From positions 62,001 through 126,000 of the forward strand of contig NZ_FOFZ01000009.1 in assembly GCF_900111075.1 (NCBI RefSeq): a DNA stretch of 64,000 bases, read 5' to 3'. The position numbers were made by a program, and so were the translations under genes. This DNA is from Flavobacterium frigoris (GTDB lineage Bacteria; Bacteroidota; Bacteroidia; Flavobacteriales; Flavobacteriaceae). Within the stretch, counting starts at the first letter, position 1, and each line of letters starts with the position of its first letter. The notes below the pieces were generated by a model. The model worked only from the letters and a program-made list of their open reading frames with translations, had not been told where the DNA came from and searched no databases. This document shows, piece after piece, positions 35,060 through 44,278 of this stretch.

Positions 35060-36055
35060 TTAGTTTTTCATATTCCATGATTGACTAATGGTGCTGTTTC
35101 TTTCCTTATCAATATTATTTATTTTTATAAAATTAACATCCGTCTTATTTGCTTTTTCAAACTCCTTTAAATGAATAGAATTGAATTTAGCTTTAACAGT
35201 TTCTAATTTAGAGGGACTTGTAAATAGCATTGCATAAGCTTCTTTTAAAGAGCGACTATTTATTACATCTAAGACGATGTTCTTCCATTCATGAAAATTT
35301 AAAGTAATGGGGTTGTATGAATTAATTGGTGTAGTAATGCCATAAACTGTTTGCTCTTCCTCTGCTTGAAAAGTTCCAAATATTCTGTCCCAAATAATAA
35401 GTGTTGACCCAAAGTTCTTATCCAGGTATTTATCATTTGTTGAATGATGCACTCTGTGATGAGACGGTGTAACAAAAATATATTCAATTGGAGCTGGTAA
35501 TTTTCTAATATATTCGGTATGAACCCAGAATTGATAGAGTACTTCGATTTGATGACATATAAAAAAAAGAACAGGATCAAATCCTATTAAAACTACAGGA
35601 ACAAAGAAGATAAATTTAATGTGTTGTGTCCAACTCAACCTAAAAGCCACAGACAAATTATATTTTTCTGAATTATGATGAGTAACATGAGTTGCCCACC
35701 AAAAACGATTAACATGTGTTAATCTATGGGACCAGTATCTAGAAAAATCTAATGTAAGAATGCAAAGTATATAGGCCCACCATACAGTTGGAATACTCCA
35801 CGGAACGAGATTATAGAAAAATAATATAATTCCGAAAATCCCAATTTTTAAAAATGCTGAGATACCAATATTTACAAGCCCTATAAATGTGGCCGATACA
35901 GTGTCTAAGCTATTGTAGTATTCTTTCTTTTGAACAATTGTAAGAATCCATTCTAAAGCAACAAGCAAAATCAGTGGAATTGCTGCGATTTGGATAATAT
36001 TCAGTCCAGCTAGTTGCTCTAACAGCATTTCCATCGTCAAAGGATTATCTTTCAT
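35060..36055 (-). CDS. Fatty acid hydroxylase/sterol desaturase family membrane enzyme
   Basis: 331 residues. Three or four membrane helices lead to the diiron histidine clusters: HRLTHVNRFWWATHVTHHNS, then HTEYI and PSHHRVHHSTN. These are the HxxxH, HxxHH and HxxHH pattern of the integral membrane hydroxylase superfamily. The substrate may be a lipid, carotenoid or other hydrophobic molecule. The C-terminal 60 residues are a soluble tail. It is a single-gene unit with gene-free DNA on both sides. Confidence 0.88.
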   Translation of the reverse strand: MKDNPLTMEMLLEQLAGLNIIQIAAIPLILLVALEWILTIVQKKEYYNSLDTVSATFIGLVNIGISAFLKIGIFGIILFFYNLVPWSIPTVWWAYILCILTLDFSRYWSHRLTHVNRFWWATHVTHHNSEKYNLSVAFRLSWTQHIKFIFFVPVVLIGFDPVLFFICHQIEVLYQFWVHTEYIRKLPAPIEYIFVTPSHHRVHHSTNDKYLDKNFGSTLIIWDRIFGTFQAEEEQTVYGITTPINSYNPITLNFHEWKNIVLDVINSRSLKEAYAMLFTSPSKLETVKAKFNSIHLKEFEKANKTDVNFIKINNIDKERNSTISQSWNMKN

Positions 36056-36381
36056 ATAGTGAAATTATTAGGGAGCTATTTGTTGTGGGAGCGCGTCCAA
36101 TTTTTTTTAACGTTTCAAGCTGAGAAACTAGTTTAAACTAGCTGTTAGACTATTCTGTTTAATGAATAGCATAATTTTTCGCTCTTTGTTTTATATAGTT
36201 AGAATCAAAGCGCAAATTTTAATCTTATCTGATCGAAGACTTTACAATTTGCAAGTTAGTTTTTTAAACTTTGGTTCGATCCTTAATTTTTCATAAAATT
36301 ATAGTGAAGGGATCTGCAATATTAATTAAAACTAAAAATTTGTGCTGTTGTATTGAGTCTTCTACAGTTGTATTTTTTGCA
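36056..36381. other. Gene-free spacer
   Basis: About 325 bp of AT-rich sequence without a supportable gene or hairpin. It should hold the promoter of the hydroxylase-like gene's neighbours only on the right side, as all nearby genes read leftward. Confidence 0.4.
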
Positions 36382-36576
36382 TCAAAGTTGTTTTTCTATT
36401 TTAATATTGGCTCTTCCATCAAGCTCTTCTTTCAATAAATCTATATTTTCGATACAAATGTATGGGAGCTGATGGAACAAAGAGAGAGGTTCACCGGGCT
36501 GAATTATTTCATTTATTTTGGCAAGTTCTATGATAATGTTTTTAATTAATGGTAAAGTAACATTTCTATTTTTCAT
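36382..36576 (-). CDS. Small uncharacterised protein, 64 aa
   Basis: MKNRNVTLPLIKNIIIELAK then INEIIQPGEPLSLFHQLPYI and a short acidic-basic tail. It has no membrane helix and no known family. It starts 11 bp after the intact HPF-like gene on the same strand, so it is probably the last gene of a three-gene operon (174-residue acidic protein, HPF, this protein). Confidence 0.5.
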   Translation of the reverse strand: MKNRNVTLPLIKNIIIELAKINEIIQPGEPLSLFHQLPYICIENIDLLKEELDGRANIKIEKQL

Positions 36577-36587
36577 GCCTTTAAATT

Positions 36588-36908
36588 TTATCTTTCACGA
36601 TTTTTCATTCGTCCAAGAATGGTCTCTAACGATATTTTCACTTTATCTATGGCACCTGAAACAGCATTTTTGACAGTATCGGCCTCACAGGTAACCGCTA
36701 TTGGATCTCTGCCTTCTATTCTTGCTTCTAGTATACATTGTATATCATCGTGTCCTTCTTTTTTTTCGTTTTCGTCTGATAAATGTACTTCTATACGGCT
36801 AATATGCGATTGAAATCGGTTTAGCTTTTCGGTGATCAAGGAAGTAAAATAGTCTTCTTGATTTTCGGAACCAGAGATTGTTTTGTCGGTGTTTATCTGA
36901 ATTTTCAT
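36588..36908 (-). CDS. HPF/RaiA-family ribosome-associated protein
   Basis: 106 residues. MKIQINTDKTISGSENQEDY begins a beta-alpha-beta-beta-beta-alpha HPF domain. SRIEVHLSDENEKK forms the second strand, and the last helix is AVSGAIDKVKISLETILGRM. The length equals the short HPF type, so it should inactivate or pair ribosomes in resting or stressed cells. The broken copy at 27536-27869 is its paralog. Placement in a stress cargo with a baeRF protein suggests a translation-protection theme. Confidence 0.85.
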   Translation of the reverse strand: MKIQINTDKTISGSENQEDYFTSLITEKLNRFQSHISRIEVHLSDENEKKEGHDDIQCILEARIEGRDPIAVTCEADTVKNAVSGAIDKVKISLETILGRMKNRER

Positions 36909-36932
36909 AATTGTATTATTTTAGTTTATATA

Positions 36933-37457
36933 CTATCCTTTGTCTTCGTCTAAATCGTTGTGGTTGTCTCCGCCCAAACTGTAATAATTGTTTTCTTCGT
37001 CTTCGCTTCCCACATTTTCTTGTTGGTCGTCTAGCTCTGAACCTGGAACATCTAAATCAGCACCCGTTTTCACATCTTTAAAGTCCTTTTCGTTCCAAGT
37101 ACCTTCCTTTTCATTTGGTGCTTTCTTTTTGGAAATATCTTCTGGATTCAAATCCTTTTCTTCCTTCAATTGTTGATAAATATCTTCAGATGGCGGATAG
37201 ATATGTAAGTCTGCATACTCAGGTGTTTTAGGAACTTCTTTAGAATCAGTTTCATCATGCGTTTTAGCATATTTACGCAAAATATCTTCTAAAGAATTAT
37301 TATATTCTTCAAGGCTTTTGATAGTTACTTCCTCACTCTCCGAATTGTTGTCGGGCATTTCAATTATAAACTTTGACAGTTCAGGATATTCTTGTTGAAT
37401 CGTGGTAGTAATCTTTATGATGCTTTGTTCTAATTCTTTTTTAGTTTTCATTTTCAT
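36933..37457 (-). CDS. Uncharacterised acidic protein, 174 aa
   Basis: The N-terminal 70 residues (KTKKELEQSIIKITTTIQQE) are helical. The rest is proline-, aspartate- and glutamate-rich and probably disordered, ending SLGGDNHNDLDEDKG. I do not recognise a named family. It is the first gene of the operon leading into HPF with a 24-bp gap, so it is likely another small stress protein. Confidence 0.5.
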   Translation of the reverse strand: MKMKTKKELEQSIIKITTTIQQEYPELSKFIIEMPDNNSESEEVTIKSLEEYNNSLEDILRKYAKTHDETDSKEVPKTPEYADLHIYPPSEDIYQQLKEEKDLNPEDISKKKAPNEKEGTWNEKDFKDVKTGADLDVPGSELDDQQENVGSEDEENNYYSLGGDNHNDLDEDKG

Positions 37458-38533
37458 TTTTTTTATGATTCATAATCATACTTGTTTACTACACGTAAAA
37501 TTAACGTGCAGCTAAAGTAAATCGTTAATTTAAGTCTAATATATTTAAATCGCTGTACTACTAACAGATAGTTTTTTTCTTAAACCAATATTTTAAAGGT
37601 ACAAATTTTTAACTTCTTAAACTGTTCTTTGCATTATTTAAAGATTTAAGCAAAATGCTTTTAACATAGTAACTTCTTCATATTTATTAATATGAGATAG
37701 GTGCTTCAGTTTATCTCCTTTTAATTAATCAATTTTTTCAAAATGAGTTGTTAAATTATTCGAATTACCTAGTACATCTTTATTTAGTTTTTGGCTACTA
37801 AGCTTCAACGTTATATAAATTATATTTTAGCGTATTTCTTCTAAACTAATTTGCTTCCTTTTCCTTTGAGATAGAATTTCAGATTTTGCTTGGTTTTTAA
37901 ATGCATAACCAATCAAAACTCCTGTAAAATAATATTTATTACATTGAAAATTCAAAGTGCCTTCCGTAAGATATGTAATAGCTAAATCCGTCTAATTAGG
38001 TCGTTTGCTGCTGTGATAGTTGACCCCATTGATTTTCCAATTGAATTAGATTAGTTTCTTTTAAATATTTATTTAAGCTAATTAACTTCCTATATAGGGT
38101 CAGAACAATCAAGGAGAGTTAAAATCCTACTTTCGTCAACAAATGTTAGATATAGCTCACAAAATTTAATGATTCGCGTATCTGAAACTTTTGGAAAACT
38201 CCGTAGTAACTGCTTCTGGATTTTTCCCTAGATGGATATATTTTTTTACTCATTTGGTAATTCCTCTTCAGTGCTTCAACTATTGATGAAGTGCTTTAAT
38301 TTATGTCAAGAAAATCTAGGAATGCATATCCCTACTATCCTCAAAAGTATCCATTGTTTTGTGAGTAAATTAAGTAGATTTTGAAAATATTAAGTTCTTT
38401 ACTCGGATTAGTCAAGCAATGCCAAGAGACTCCAATGACTTCCTATTTAAAATAATATTATCTATCCCATAAGATATTTGTCCATAAATCCTGCAAAGTG
38501 CAAGGGTAAAAGATAAAAAAATCTATTTAAATC
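37458..38533. other. 1-kb gene-free junction between stress cargo and traE
   Basis: No intact gene on either strand. Minus-strand fragments such as YYFTGVLIGYAFKNQAKSEI at about 37830-37930 have protein-like composition but are separated by stops from their neighbours. The stretch looks like a graveyard of one or more decayed genes at the right edge of the cargo. The promoter of traE should be near its right end; no clear box is seen. Confidence 0.35.
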
Positions 38534-38839
38534 ATGGAAAGACATAGAAAAAAAGTAGTGTTGATAGCAGTTATAATGCTGTCAGCTTTTGGTGTATTTG
38601 CACAAGGAAATGGTACTGCAGGAATCACGGAAGCGACTCAAATGGTAACCTCTTATTTTGATCCTGCTACAAAACTTATTTACGCTATTGGAGCAGTAGT
38701 GGGGCTCATTGGCGGGGTAAAGGTGTACAACAAGTTTAGTAGCGGTGATCCTGATACTAGTAAGACAGCGGCGAGCTGGTTTGGAGCTTGCATCTTTTTG
38801 ATTGTAGCGGCTACTGTTTTACGTTCCTTCTTCCTATAA
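38534..38839 (+). CDS. traE: Conjugal transfer protein TraE (DUF4134, pilin-like)
   Basis: 101 residues. A signal peptide (VVLIAVIMLSAFGVFAQG) precedes a short linker and two membrane helices (IYAIGAVVGLIGGVKVYN and FGACIFLIVAATVLRSFF). This is the DUF4134 layout, thought to be the VirB2-like pilus subunit of Bacteroides conjugation. It is the first gene of the second transfer operon; traF follows after 10 bp. Confidence 0.92.
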   Translation: MERHRKKVVLIAVIMLSAFGVFAQGNGTAGITEATQMVTSYFDPATKLIYAIGAVVGLIGGVKVYNKFSSGDPDTSKTAASWFGACIFLIVAATVLRSFFL

Positions 38840-38849
38840 TTATTTCCTT

Positions 38850-39176
38850 ATGAATACTTACAATATAAATAAGGGAATAGGAAGAACGGTAGAGTTTAAA
38901 GGACTGAAAGCACAGTATCTGTTCTTATTCGCAGGTGGACTGCTAGGGATGCTTATCCTGGTAATGATCTTGTATATGACAGGAGTCAATTCTTATCTGT
39001 GTTTGTTTATAGGAATTGGTGGGGGATCGCTGTTAGTGTGGCAAACTTTTTCACTAAACAAAAAGTATGGTGAACATGGTTTGATGAAAGTAGGAGCTAA
39101 TAAACGACATCCACGATATATTATCTGTCGCAAGCCTGTGCATCGTTATTTTAAGATGAACTCCAAATTGTACTAG
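38850..39176 (+). CDS. traF: Conjugal transfer protein TraF (DUF4133, VirB3-like)
   Basis: 108 residues. It starts YNINKGIGRTVEFKGLKAQY, followed by two adjacent membrane helices (LFLFAGGLLGMLILVMILY and LCLFIGIGGGSLLVWQTF) and a basic C-terminal tail. This is the VirB3-like DUF4133 type. The gene ends 2 bp before traG, consistent with one tight operon. Confidence 0.92.
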   Translation: MNTYNINKGIGRTVEFKGLKAQYLFLFAGGLLGMLILVMILYMTGVNSYLCLFIGIGGGSLLVWQTFSLNKKYGEHGLMKVGANKRHPRYIICRKPVHRYFKMNSKLY

Positions 39177-39178
39177 CT

Positions 39179-41683
39179 ATGAGAAATAAATCAAAAGCGA
39201 CCACGCTGGAATCTAAGTTTCCATTGTTGGCAGTAGAAAATAATTGTATCATCTCAAAGGATGCTGATATCACTGCTTGTTTTCGAGTACAGCTACCAGA
39301 ACTTTTCACAGTAGCCTCTGCGGAATATGAAGCGATTCATTCCGCTTGGCACAAGGCAATAAAAACCTTGCCTGATTATACAGTAGTGCACAAACAGGAT
39401 TGGTACATTAAGGAAAATTATGCTCCGGATATTGCAAAAGAAGATTTGAGTTTTTTGGCAAAGTCCTACCAACAACATTTTAATGAGCGTCCGTTTCTCA
39501 ATCACTATTGTTATCTGTTCTTAACAAAAACGTCCAAAGAGCGTATGCGAATGCAGAGTAATTTCTCTTCGCTTTGCAAAGGTGTCCTTATCCCAAAAGA
39601 AATAAGAGATAAGGAAACAATGCATCGTTTTATGGAATCGGTAGCACAGTTCGAGCGTATCGTCAATGATTCGAGTTTTGTAAAATTGGAACGATTGAGT
39701 GAGGAAGACATCATTGGAACAAATGACAAACAAGGATTATTGGAACAATATCTCAGTCTTTCAATAGAGGAGGGAACACCAATGCAGGATATTGCTTTGG
39801 GTGGGGAAGAAGTTCGTATTGGAAACAAAAGACTTTGTCTGCATACGTTGTCCGATACCGATGATTTGCCTAGTTCCGTATCTGCAGAAACTCGCTACGA
39901 AAAATTGTCCACCGATAGAAGTGATTGTTTGTTGTCTTTTGCTGCGCCAGTTGGATTACTGTTAAGTTGCAATCACATCTACAACCAGTATCTTTTTTTG
40001 GATAACAGTGAGGACAACCTTCGGAAGTTTGAGAAATCAGCAAGAAACATGCATTCTTTGGCAAGGTATAGCAGAGCCAATCAAATCAATAGAGAATGGA
40101 TCGAACGTTATTTGAATGAAGCACATTCTTTCGGTCATGCTTCTATTCGGGCTCATTTCAATGTGATGGCATGGTCTGATAATCCAGCAGAACTAAAACA
40201 GTTAAAGAACGACACTGGTAGTGCTTTGGCGTTGATGGAGTGCAAACCAAGGCACAACACTACCGATGTTGCGACGCTCTATTGGGCAGGAATGCCTGGC
40301 AATGCAGGAGATTTTCCAAGTGAAGAAAGTTTTTATACTTTCATAGAACCTGCGCTGTGTTTTTTTACGGAGGAAACGAATTATAAAAGTTCACCGTCTC
40401 CTTTCGGAATTAAAATGGCTGACCGACTTACAGGAAAACCCATCCATTTGGATATTTCTGATTTGCCAATGAAAAAGGGTATTATCACGAATAGGAATAA
40501 ATTTATTTTGGGGCCTTCAGGCTCTGGAAAGTCATTTTTCACCAATCACATGGTCAGGCAATATTACGAGCAAGGCGCGCATGTATTGCTAGTAGATACT
40601 GGTAACTCTTATCAAGGATTGTGTGAACTCATCAAAGGAAAAACCAAAGGCGAAGATGGGGTTTATTTCACCTACACTGAGGACAATCCTATTGCCTTTA
40701 ATCCATTTTACACCGATGATGGCGTATTCGATATTGAGAAAAGAGAAAGTGTCAAAACTTTGATATTGACTTTATGGAAACGGGATGATGAACCGCCAAC
40801 TCGTTCGGAAGAAGTAGCACTTTCAAATGCAGTGAGCGGTTATATTGAACGCATCAAGCATCATGACGATTTTCCGTCTTTCAATGGGTTTTATGAATTT
40901 GTACAAGGGGACTATAGAAAGGTATTGGAAGATAAAAAGGTACGAGAAAAAGACTTTGATATTGACAACTTCTTAAATGTATTAGAACCCTATTACAAGG
41001 GCGGAGAATATGATTATCTGCTAAACTCAGAGAAGCAACTTGACTTACTTAGTAAGCGATTTATTGTTTTCGAAATTGATGCAATCAAGGATCATAAGAT
41101 CCTTTTTCCCATTGTGACGATCATCATTATGGAGGTTTTTATCAATAAAATGCGACGTTTGAAAGGAGTTAGGAAGCTCATTCTGATTGAAGAAGCTTGG
41201 AAAGCTATTGCAAAAGAGGGAATGGCAGAATACATCAAATACCTTTTTAAAACGGTACGGAAGTTTTTTGGAGAAGCGATTGTTGTTACCCAAGAAGTAG
41301 ATGATATTATTCAGTCACCCATTGTGAAAGAAAGCATTATCAATAATTCGGATTGTAAAATACTCCTTGACCAACGCAAGTACATGAACAAATTTGATGA
41401 TATCCAAGCTATGCTTGGTCTGACTGAAAAGGAAAAAGCACAGGTACTTTCGATTAATATGAACAATGATCCCAATAGGTTATACAAAGAAGTTTGGATT
41501 GGACTAGGAGGTACGCATTCAGCAGTATATGCTACAGAAGTGAGTCTTGAAGAATATTTAGCCTATACCACAGAAGAAACCGAAAAGTTAGAAGTGATGC
41601 GTCTTGCGGGAGAACTGGATGGAAATGTAGAACAGGCCATCAAAAGGTTAGCTCTTGAAAAAAGAGAAAAAGAAAACAAATAG
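39179..41683 (+). CDS. traG: Conjugal transfer ATPase TraG (VirB4-like)
   Basis: 834 residues. The Walker A motif is LGPSGSGKSFFTNH near residue 444. The Walker B region is LILIEEAWKAIAKEG, and TQEVDDII follows, as in VirB4-type secretion ATPases. The N-terminal 400 residues form the domain that contacts the inner-membrane channel. It powers pilus assembly and DNA transfer. Length and order fit CTnDOT TraG. TraI follows after 24 bp; no traH-size gene lies between. Confidence 0.94.
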   Translation: MRNKSKATTLESKFPLLAVENNCIISKDADITACFRVQLPELFTVASAEYEAIHSAWHKAIKTLPDYTVVHKQDWYIKENYAPDIAKEDLSFLAKSYQQHFNERPFLNHYCYLFLTKTSKERMRMQSNFSSLCKGVLIPKEIRDKETMHRFMESVAQFERIVNDSSFVKLERLSEEDIIGTNDKQGLLEQYLSLSIEEGTPMQDIALGGEEVRIGNKRLCLHTLSDTDDLPSSVSAETRYEKLSTDRSDCLLSFAAPVGLLLSCNHIYNQYLFLDNSEDNLRKFEKSARNMHSLARYSRANQINREWIERYLNEAHSFGHASIRAHFNVMAWSDNPAELKQLKNDTGSALALMECKPRHNTTDVATLYWAGMPGNAGDFPSEESFYTFIEPALCFFTEETNYKSSPSPFGIKMADRLTGKPIHLDISDLPMKKGIITNRNKFILGPSGSGKSFFTNHMVRQYYEQGAHVLLVDTGNSYQGLCELIKGKTKGEDGVYFTYTEDNPIAFNPFYTDDGVFDIEKRESVKTLILTLWKRDDEPPTRSEEVALSNAVSGYIERIKHHDDFPSFNGFYEFVQGDYRKVLEDKKVREKDFDIDNFLNVLEPYYKGGEYDYLLNSEKQLDLLSKRFIVFEIDAIKDHKILFPIVTIIIMEVFINKMRRLKGVRKLILIEEAWKAIAKEGMAEYIKYLFKTVRKFFGEAIVVTQEVDDIIQSPIVKESIINNSDCKILLDQRKYMNKFDDIQAMLGLTEKEKAQVLSINMNNDPNRLYKEVWIGLGGTHSAVYATEVSLEEYLAYTTEETEKLEVMRLAGELDGNVEQAIKRLALEKREKENK

Positions 41684-41707
41684 TAAACATTTTAAAAACG
41701 AATAAAA

Positions 41708-42340
41708 ATGAAAAATTTAAAAATTATGGTGTGCATGGTAATTTTATTTGCTATCATGCCGACTGCTAAAGCACAGTGGGTGGTAACAGATCCTACCAAT
41801 TTGGCTCAAGGAATAGTCAATTCAGCGAGACAGATTATACAAACTTCAACGACAGCGACTAACATGATTAACAACTTTAAAGAAGTCCAAAAAGTATATA
41901 ATCAAGGAAAAGAATATTATGACAAGCTAAAGGCTGTAAATAACTTAGTAAAGGATGCTCGAAAAGTACAGCAGACCGTATTACTTGTTGGTGATGTCTC
42001 TGAGATGTATGTAAGTAATTTTGGGAAAATGTTGAACGATCCTAATTTTAATGAACAAGAACTAACGGCAATTGCTAATGGCTATTCTATCTTACTCAAT
42101 GAAAGTACCGAACTTCTGAAAGAGCTAAAGCAAATTGTAAGCACTTCCAGCTTGTCGCTTACGGATAAGGAGCGAATGGATATTATTGATCGTGTTTATC
42201 TAAAAGTTAAAGAGTACCACAATTTGGTTCGTTATTTTACCAATAAAAATATTTCGGTTAGTTATCTGCGAGCTAAGAAAGCAAACAGTAGTAGAAGGGT
42301 ATTGGAGCTTTATGGAACTGCTAACCAAAAATACTGGTAA
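41708..42340 (+). CDS. traI: Conjugal transfer protein TraI (DUF4141, VirB5-like)
   Basis: 210 residues with a signal peptide (MVCMVILFAIMPTAKAQW). A periplasmic helical body follows (NLAQGIVNSARQIIQTSTTA, then a coiled-coil-like region). DUF4141 proteins are taken as the VirB5-like minor pilus part. It ends 2 bp before traJ. Call by length, signal peptide and position. Confidence 0.9.
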   Translation: MKNLKIMVCMVILFAIMPTAKAQWVVTDPTNLAQGIVNSARQIIQTSTTATNMINNFKEVQKVYNQGKEYYDKLKAVNNLVKDARKVQQTVLLVGDVSEMYVSNFGKMLNDPNFNEQELTAIANGYSILLNESTELLKELKQIVSTSSLSLTDKERMDIIDRVYLKVKEYHNLVRYFTNKNISVSYLRAKKANSSRRVLELYGTANQKYW

Positions 42341-42342
42341 TC

Positions 42343-43335
42343 ATGGAGTTTTCTAATCTACACCAAGTACTACGATCGCTCTATGACGAGATGTTGCCAC
42401 TATCAGCTGATATGGCAGCAGTAGCAAAAGGTTTAGCTGGATTGGGTGCTTTGTTTTATGTTGCATTAAAAGTGTGGCAGGCACTCAGTAGCGCAGAACC
42501 GATAGATGTATTTCCGCTACTTAGACCTTTTGCTTTAGGACTCTGCATCATGTTTTTTCCAACGATTGTTTTAGGAACACTAAATGGGGTACTTAGTCCA
42601 ATTGTACAAGGAACACATAGCATATTAGAAAATCAAGTTTTGGACTTGAATGTTTTACAACAGCAGAAAGACCAACTGGAAAGAGAGGCTATGCTTCGAA
42701 ATCCTGAGACTGCCTATTTAGCATCGGACGAAGAATTTGATAAGAAATTGGATGAATTAGGATGGACGCCTACTGATTTAGCAACCATATCGGGTATGTA
42801 TATTGAAAGAGAAATGTATAGTATCAAGAAAATGATTCGCGATAGTTTTCGCGAATTTTTAGAAGTGCTTTTTCAAGCTGCTGCACTGGTAATTGATACG
42901 ATACGAACTTTCTTCTTGATTGTGCTATCAATTTTAGGCCCAATAGCATTTGCAATTTCGGTTTGGGATGGGTTTCAGTCCACCTTAACACAGTGGTTTA
43001 CTCGATACATTAGTGTGTATCTCTGGCTGCCTGTTTCTGACCTTTTCAGCTCGATGTTGTCCAAGATCCAATCGTTAATACTGCAAAAGGATATCGACAG
43101 TTTATCCGATCCCAACTTTATTCCTGATTCATCCAGTACGGTATACATCATCTTTATGATTATTGGCATAATTGGATATTTTACAATTCCTACGGTGACT
43201 GGGTGGATTATTCAGGCTGGAGGAGCAGGAAACTTTGTTCGTAATATAAATCAAACTAGCGCTAAAACTGGAAATATTGTAGGAGCTGGTACGGGAGCAG
43301 TTACTGGAAATATTGGGGGTAGATTAATGAAATAA
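42343..43335 (+). CDS. traJ: Conjugal transfer protein TraJ (VirB6-like membrane protein)
   Basis: 330 residues with several membrane helices: LAGLGALFYVALKVWQAL, PFALGLCIMFFPTIVLG, FFLIVLSILGPIAFAISVWD and IIFMIIGIIGYFTIPTVTGW. A cytoplasmic loop lies in the middle and a glycine/threonine-rich tail ends the protein. This fits TraJ, the polytopic inner-membrane part of the channel. It starts 2 bp after traI. Confidence 0.92.
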   Translation: MEFSNLHQVLRSLYDEMLPLSADMAAVAKGLAGLGALFYVALKVWQALSSAEPIDVFPLLRPFALGLCIMFFPTIVLGTLNGVLSPIVQGTHSILENQVLDLNVLQQQKDQLEREAMLRNPETAYLASDEEFDKKLDELGWTPTDLATISGMYIEREMYSIKKMIRDSFREFLEVLFQAAALVIDTIRTFFLIVLSILGPIAFAISVWDGFQSTLTQWFTRYISVYLWLPVSDLFSSMLSKIQSLILQKDIDSLSDPNFIPDSSSTVYIIFMIIGIIGYFTIPTVTGWIIQAGGAGNFVRNINQTSAKTGNIVGAGTGAVTGNIGGRLMK

Positions 43336-43355
43336 CAATTTAAAATTAAAGTAAA

Positions 43356-43979
43356 ATGGAATTTAAAACATTAAGAAATATCGAAAATAGCTTTAAACAA
43401 ATCAGACTGTATGCCATAGTATTTGCAGTACTCTGTGTTGGAGTAGCAGGATATGCAATTTGGGAATCGTATCGGTTTGCAGAATTGCAGCGTCAAAAGG
43501 TTTATGTGTTGGATAATGGTAAATCATTAATGCTAGCGCTGGCGCAAGACGCTTCAATCAATCGTCCTGTAGAAGCTCGGGAACACATACGTCGCTTTCA
43601 TGAGCTTTTCTTTACACTGGCACCAGACAAGAGTGCTATAGAAAATAATATGAAAAGAGCATTTAATCTAGCAGACAAAAGCGCTTTTGATTATTACAAA
43701 GACTTAGCTGAAAAGGGGTATTACAATCGGATTATTTCAGGTAATGTGCAACAACGTCTTGAAGTAGATAGTGTGATATGCAACTTTGAAACCTATCCTT
43801 ATGCTGTAAAAACTTATGCCAAGCAGTACATCATTCGCTCTAGTAATGTAACCAAACGCAATTTAGTTACCTCCTGTTACCTTGTGAATTCCGTTCGTTC
43901 GGATAATAATCCGCAAGGCTTCAATATAGAAAAGTTTACTGTGCTGCAGAATAATGATCTAGAAATTATTGAACGTTAA
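43356..43979 (+). CDS. traK: Conjugal transfer protein TraK (VirB8-like)
   Basis: 207 residues. There is one N-terminal membrane helix (LYAIVFAVLCVGVAGYAIW). A periplasmic VirB8-like domain follows, with NRPVEAREHIRRFHELFFTL and a beta-rich end. It forms the periplasmic scaffold that joins the inner-membrane complex to TraM and TraN. It is in the expected order between traJ and traL. Confidence 0.92.
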   Translation: MEFKTLRNIENSFKQIRLYAIVFAVLCVGVAGYAIWESYRFAELQRQKVYVLDNGKSLMLALAQDASINRPVEAREHIRRFHELFFTLAPDKSAIENNMKRAFNLADKSAFDYYKDLAEKGYYNRIISGNVQQRLEVDSVICNFETYPYAVKTYAKQYIIRSSNVTKRNLVTSCYLVNSVRSDNNPQGFNIEKFTVLQNNDLEIIER

Positions 43980-43990
43980 AATAAACCAAG

Positions 43991-44278
43991 ATGGAAAATC
44001 TTCGAACAAATATTGACTTATGGTTAATAAAGATTGATGTACGCTGGAGAGCACTTCCTCTTCAAAAACAGTACAAGTACATTCTGTATTCTTTTATCAG
44101 TTATTTGATTCTTACTGTAGTTGTTACACTTAGCGTTTGGTTTGAAACCGGAAAACACAGCAGTAAGCTGGATGTGGAGCGTATCGAAAGCGCTCTTCTC
44201 AAAAAGAACGAATCCACAGCGTCGCTACGGGATTCCTTGTTGTTAATTATAAAAAACAGAAAACATGAAAGAAAGTGA
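43991..44278 (+). CDS. traL: Conjugal transfer protein TraL (DUF3989)
   Basis: 95 residues: a cytoplasmic N-terminus (NLRTNIDLWLIKIDVRWRAL), one membrane helix (ILYSFISYLILTVVVTLSVW) and a short charged tail. This is the small DUF3989 protein that sits before traM in CTnDOT-like elements. Its last 14 bp overlap the start of traM. Function unknown. Confidence 0.85.
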   Translation: MENLRTNIDLWLIKIDVRWRALPLQKQYKYILYSFISYLILTVVVTLSVWFETGKHSSKLDVERIESALLKKNESTASLRDSLLLIIKNRKHERK

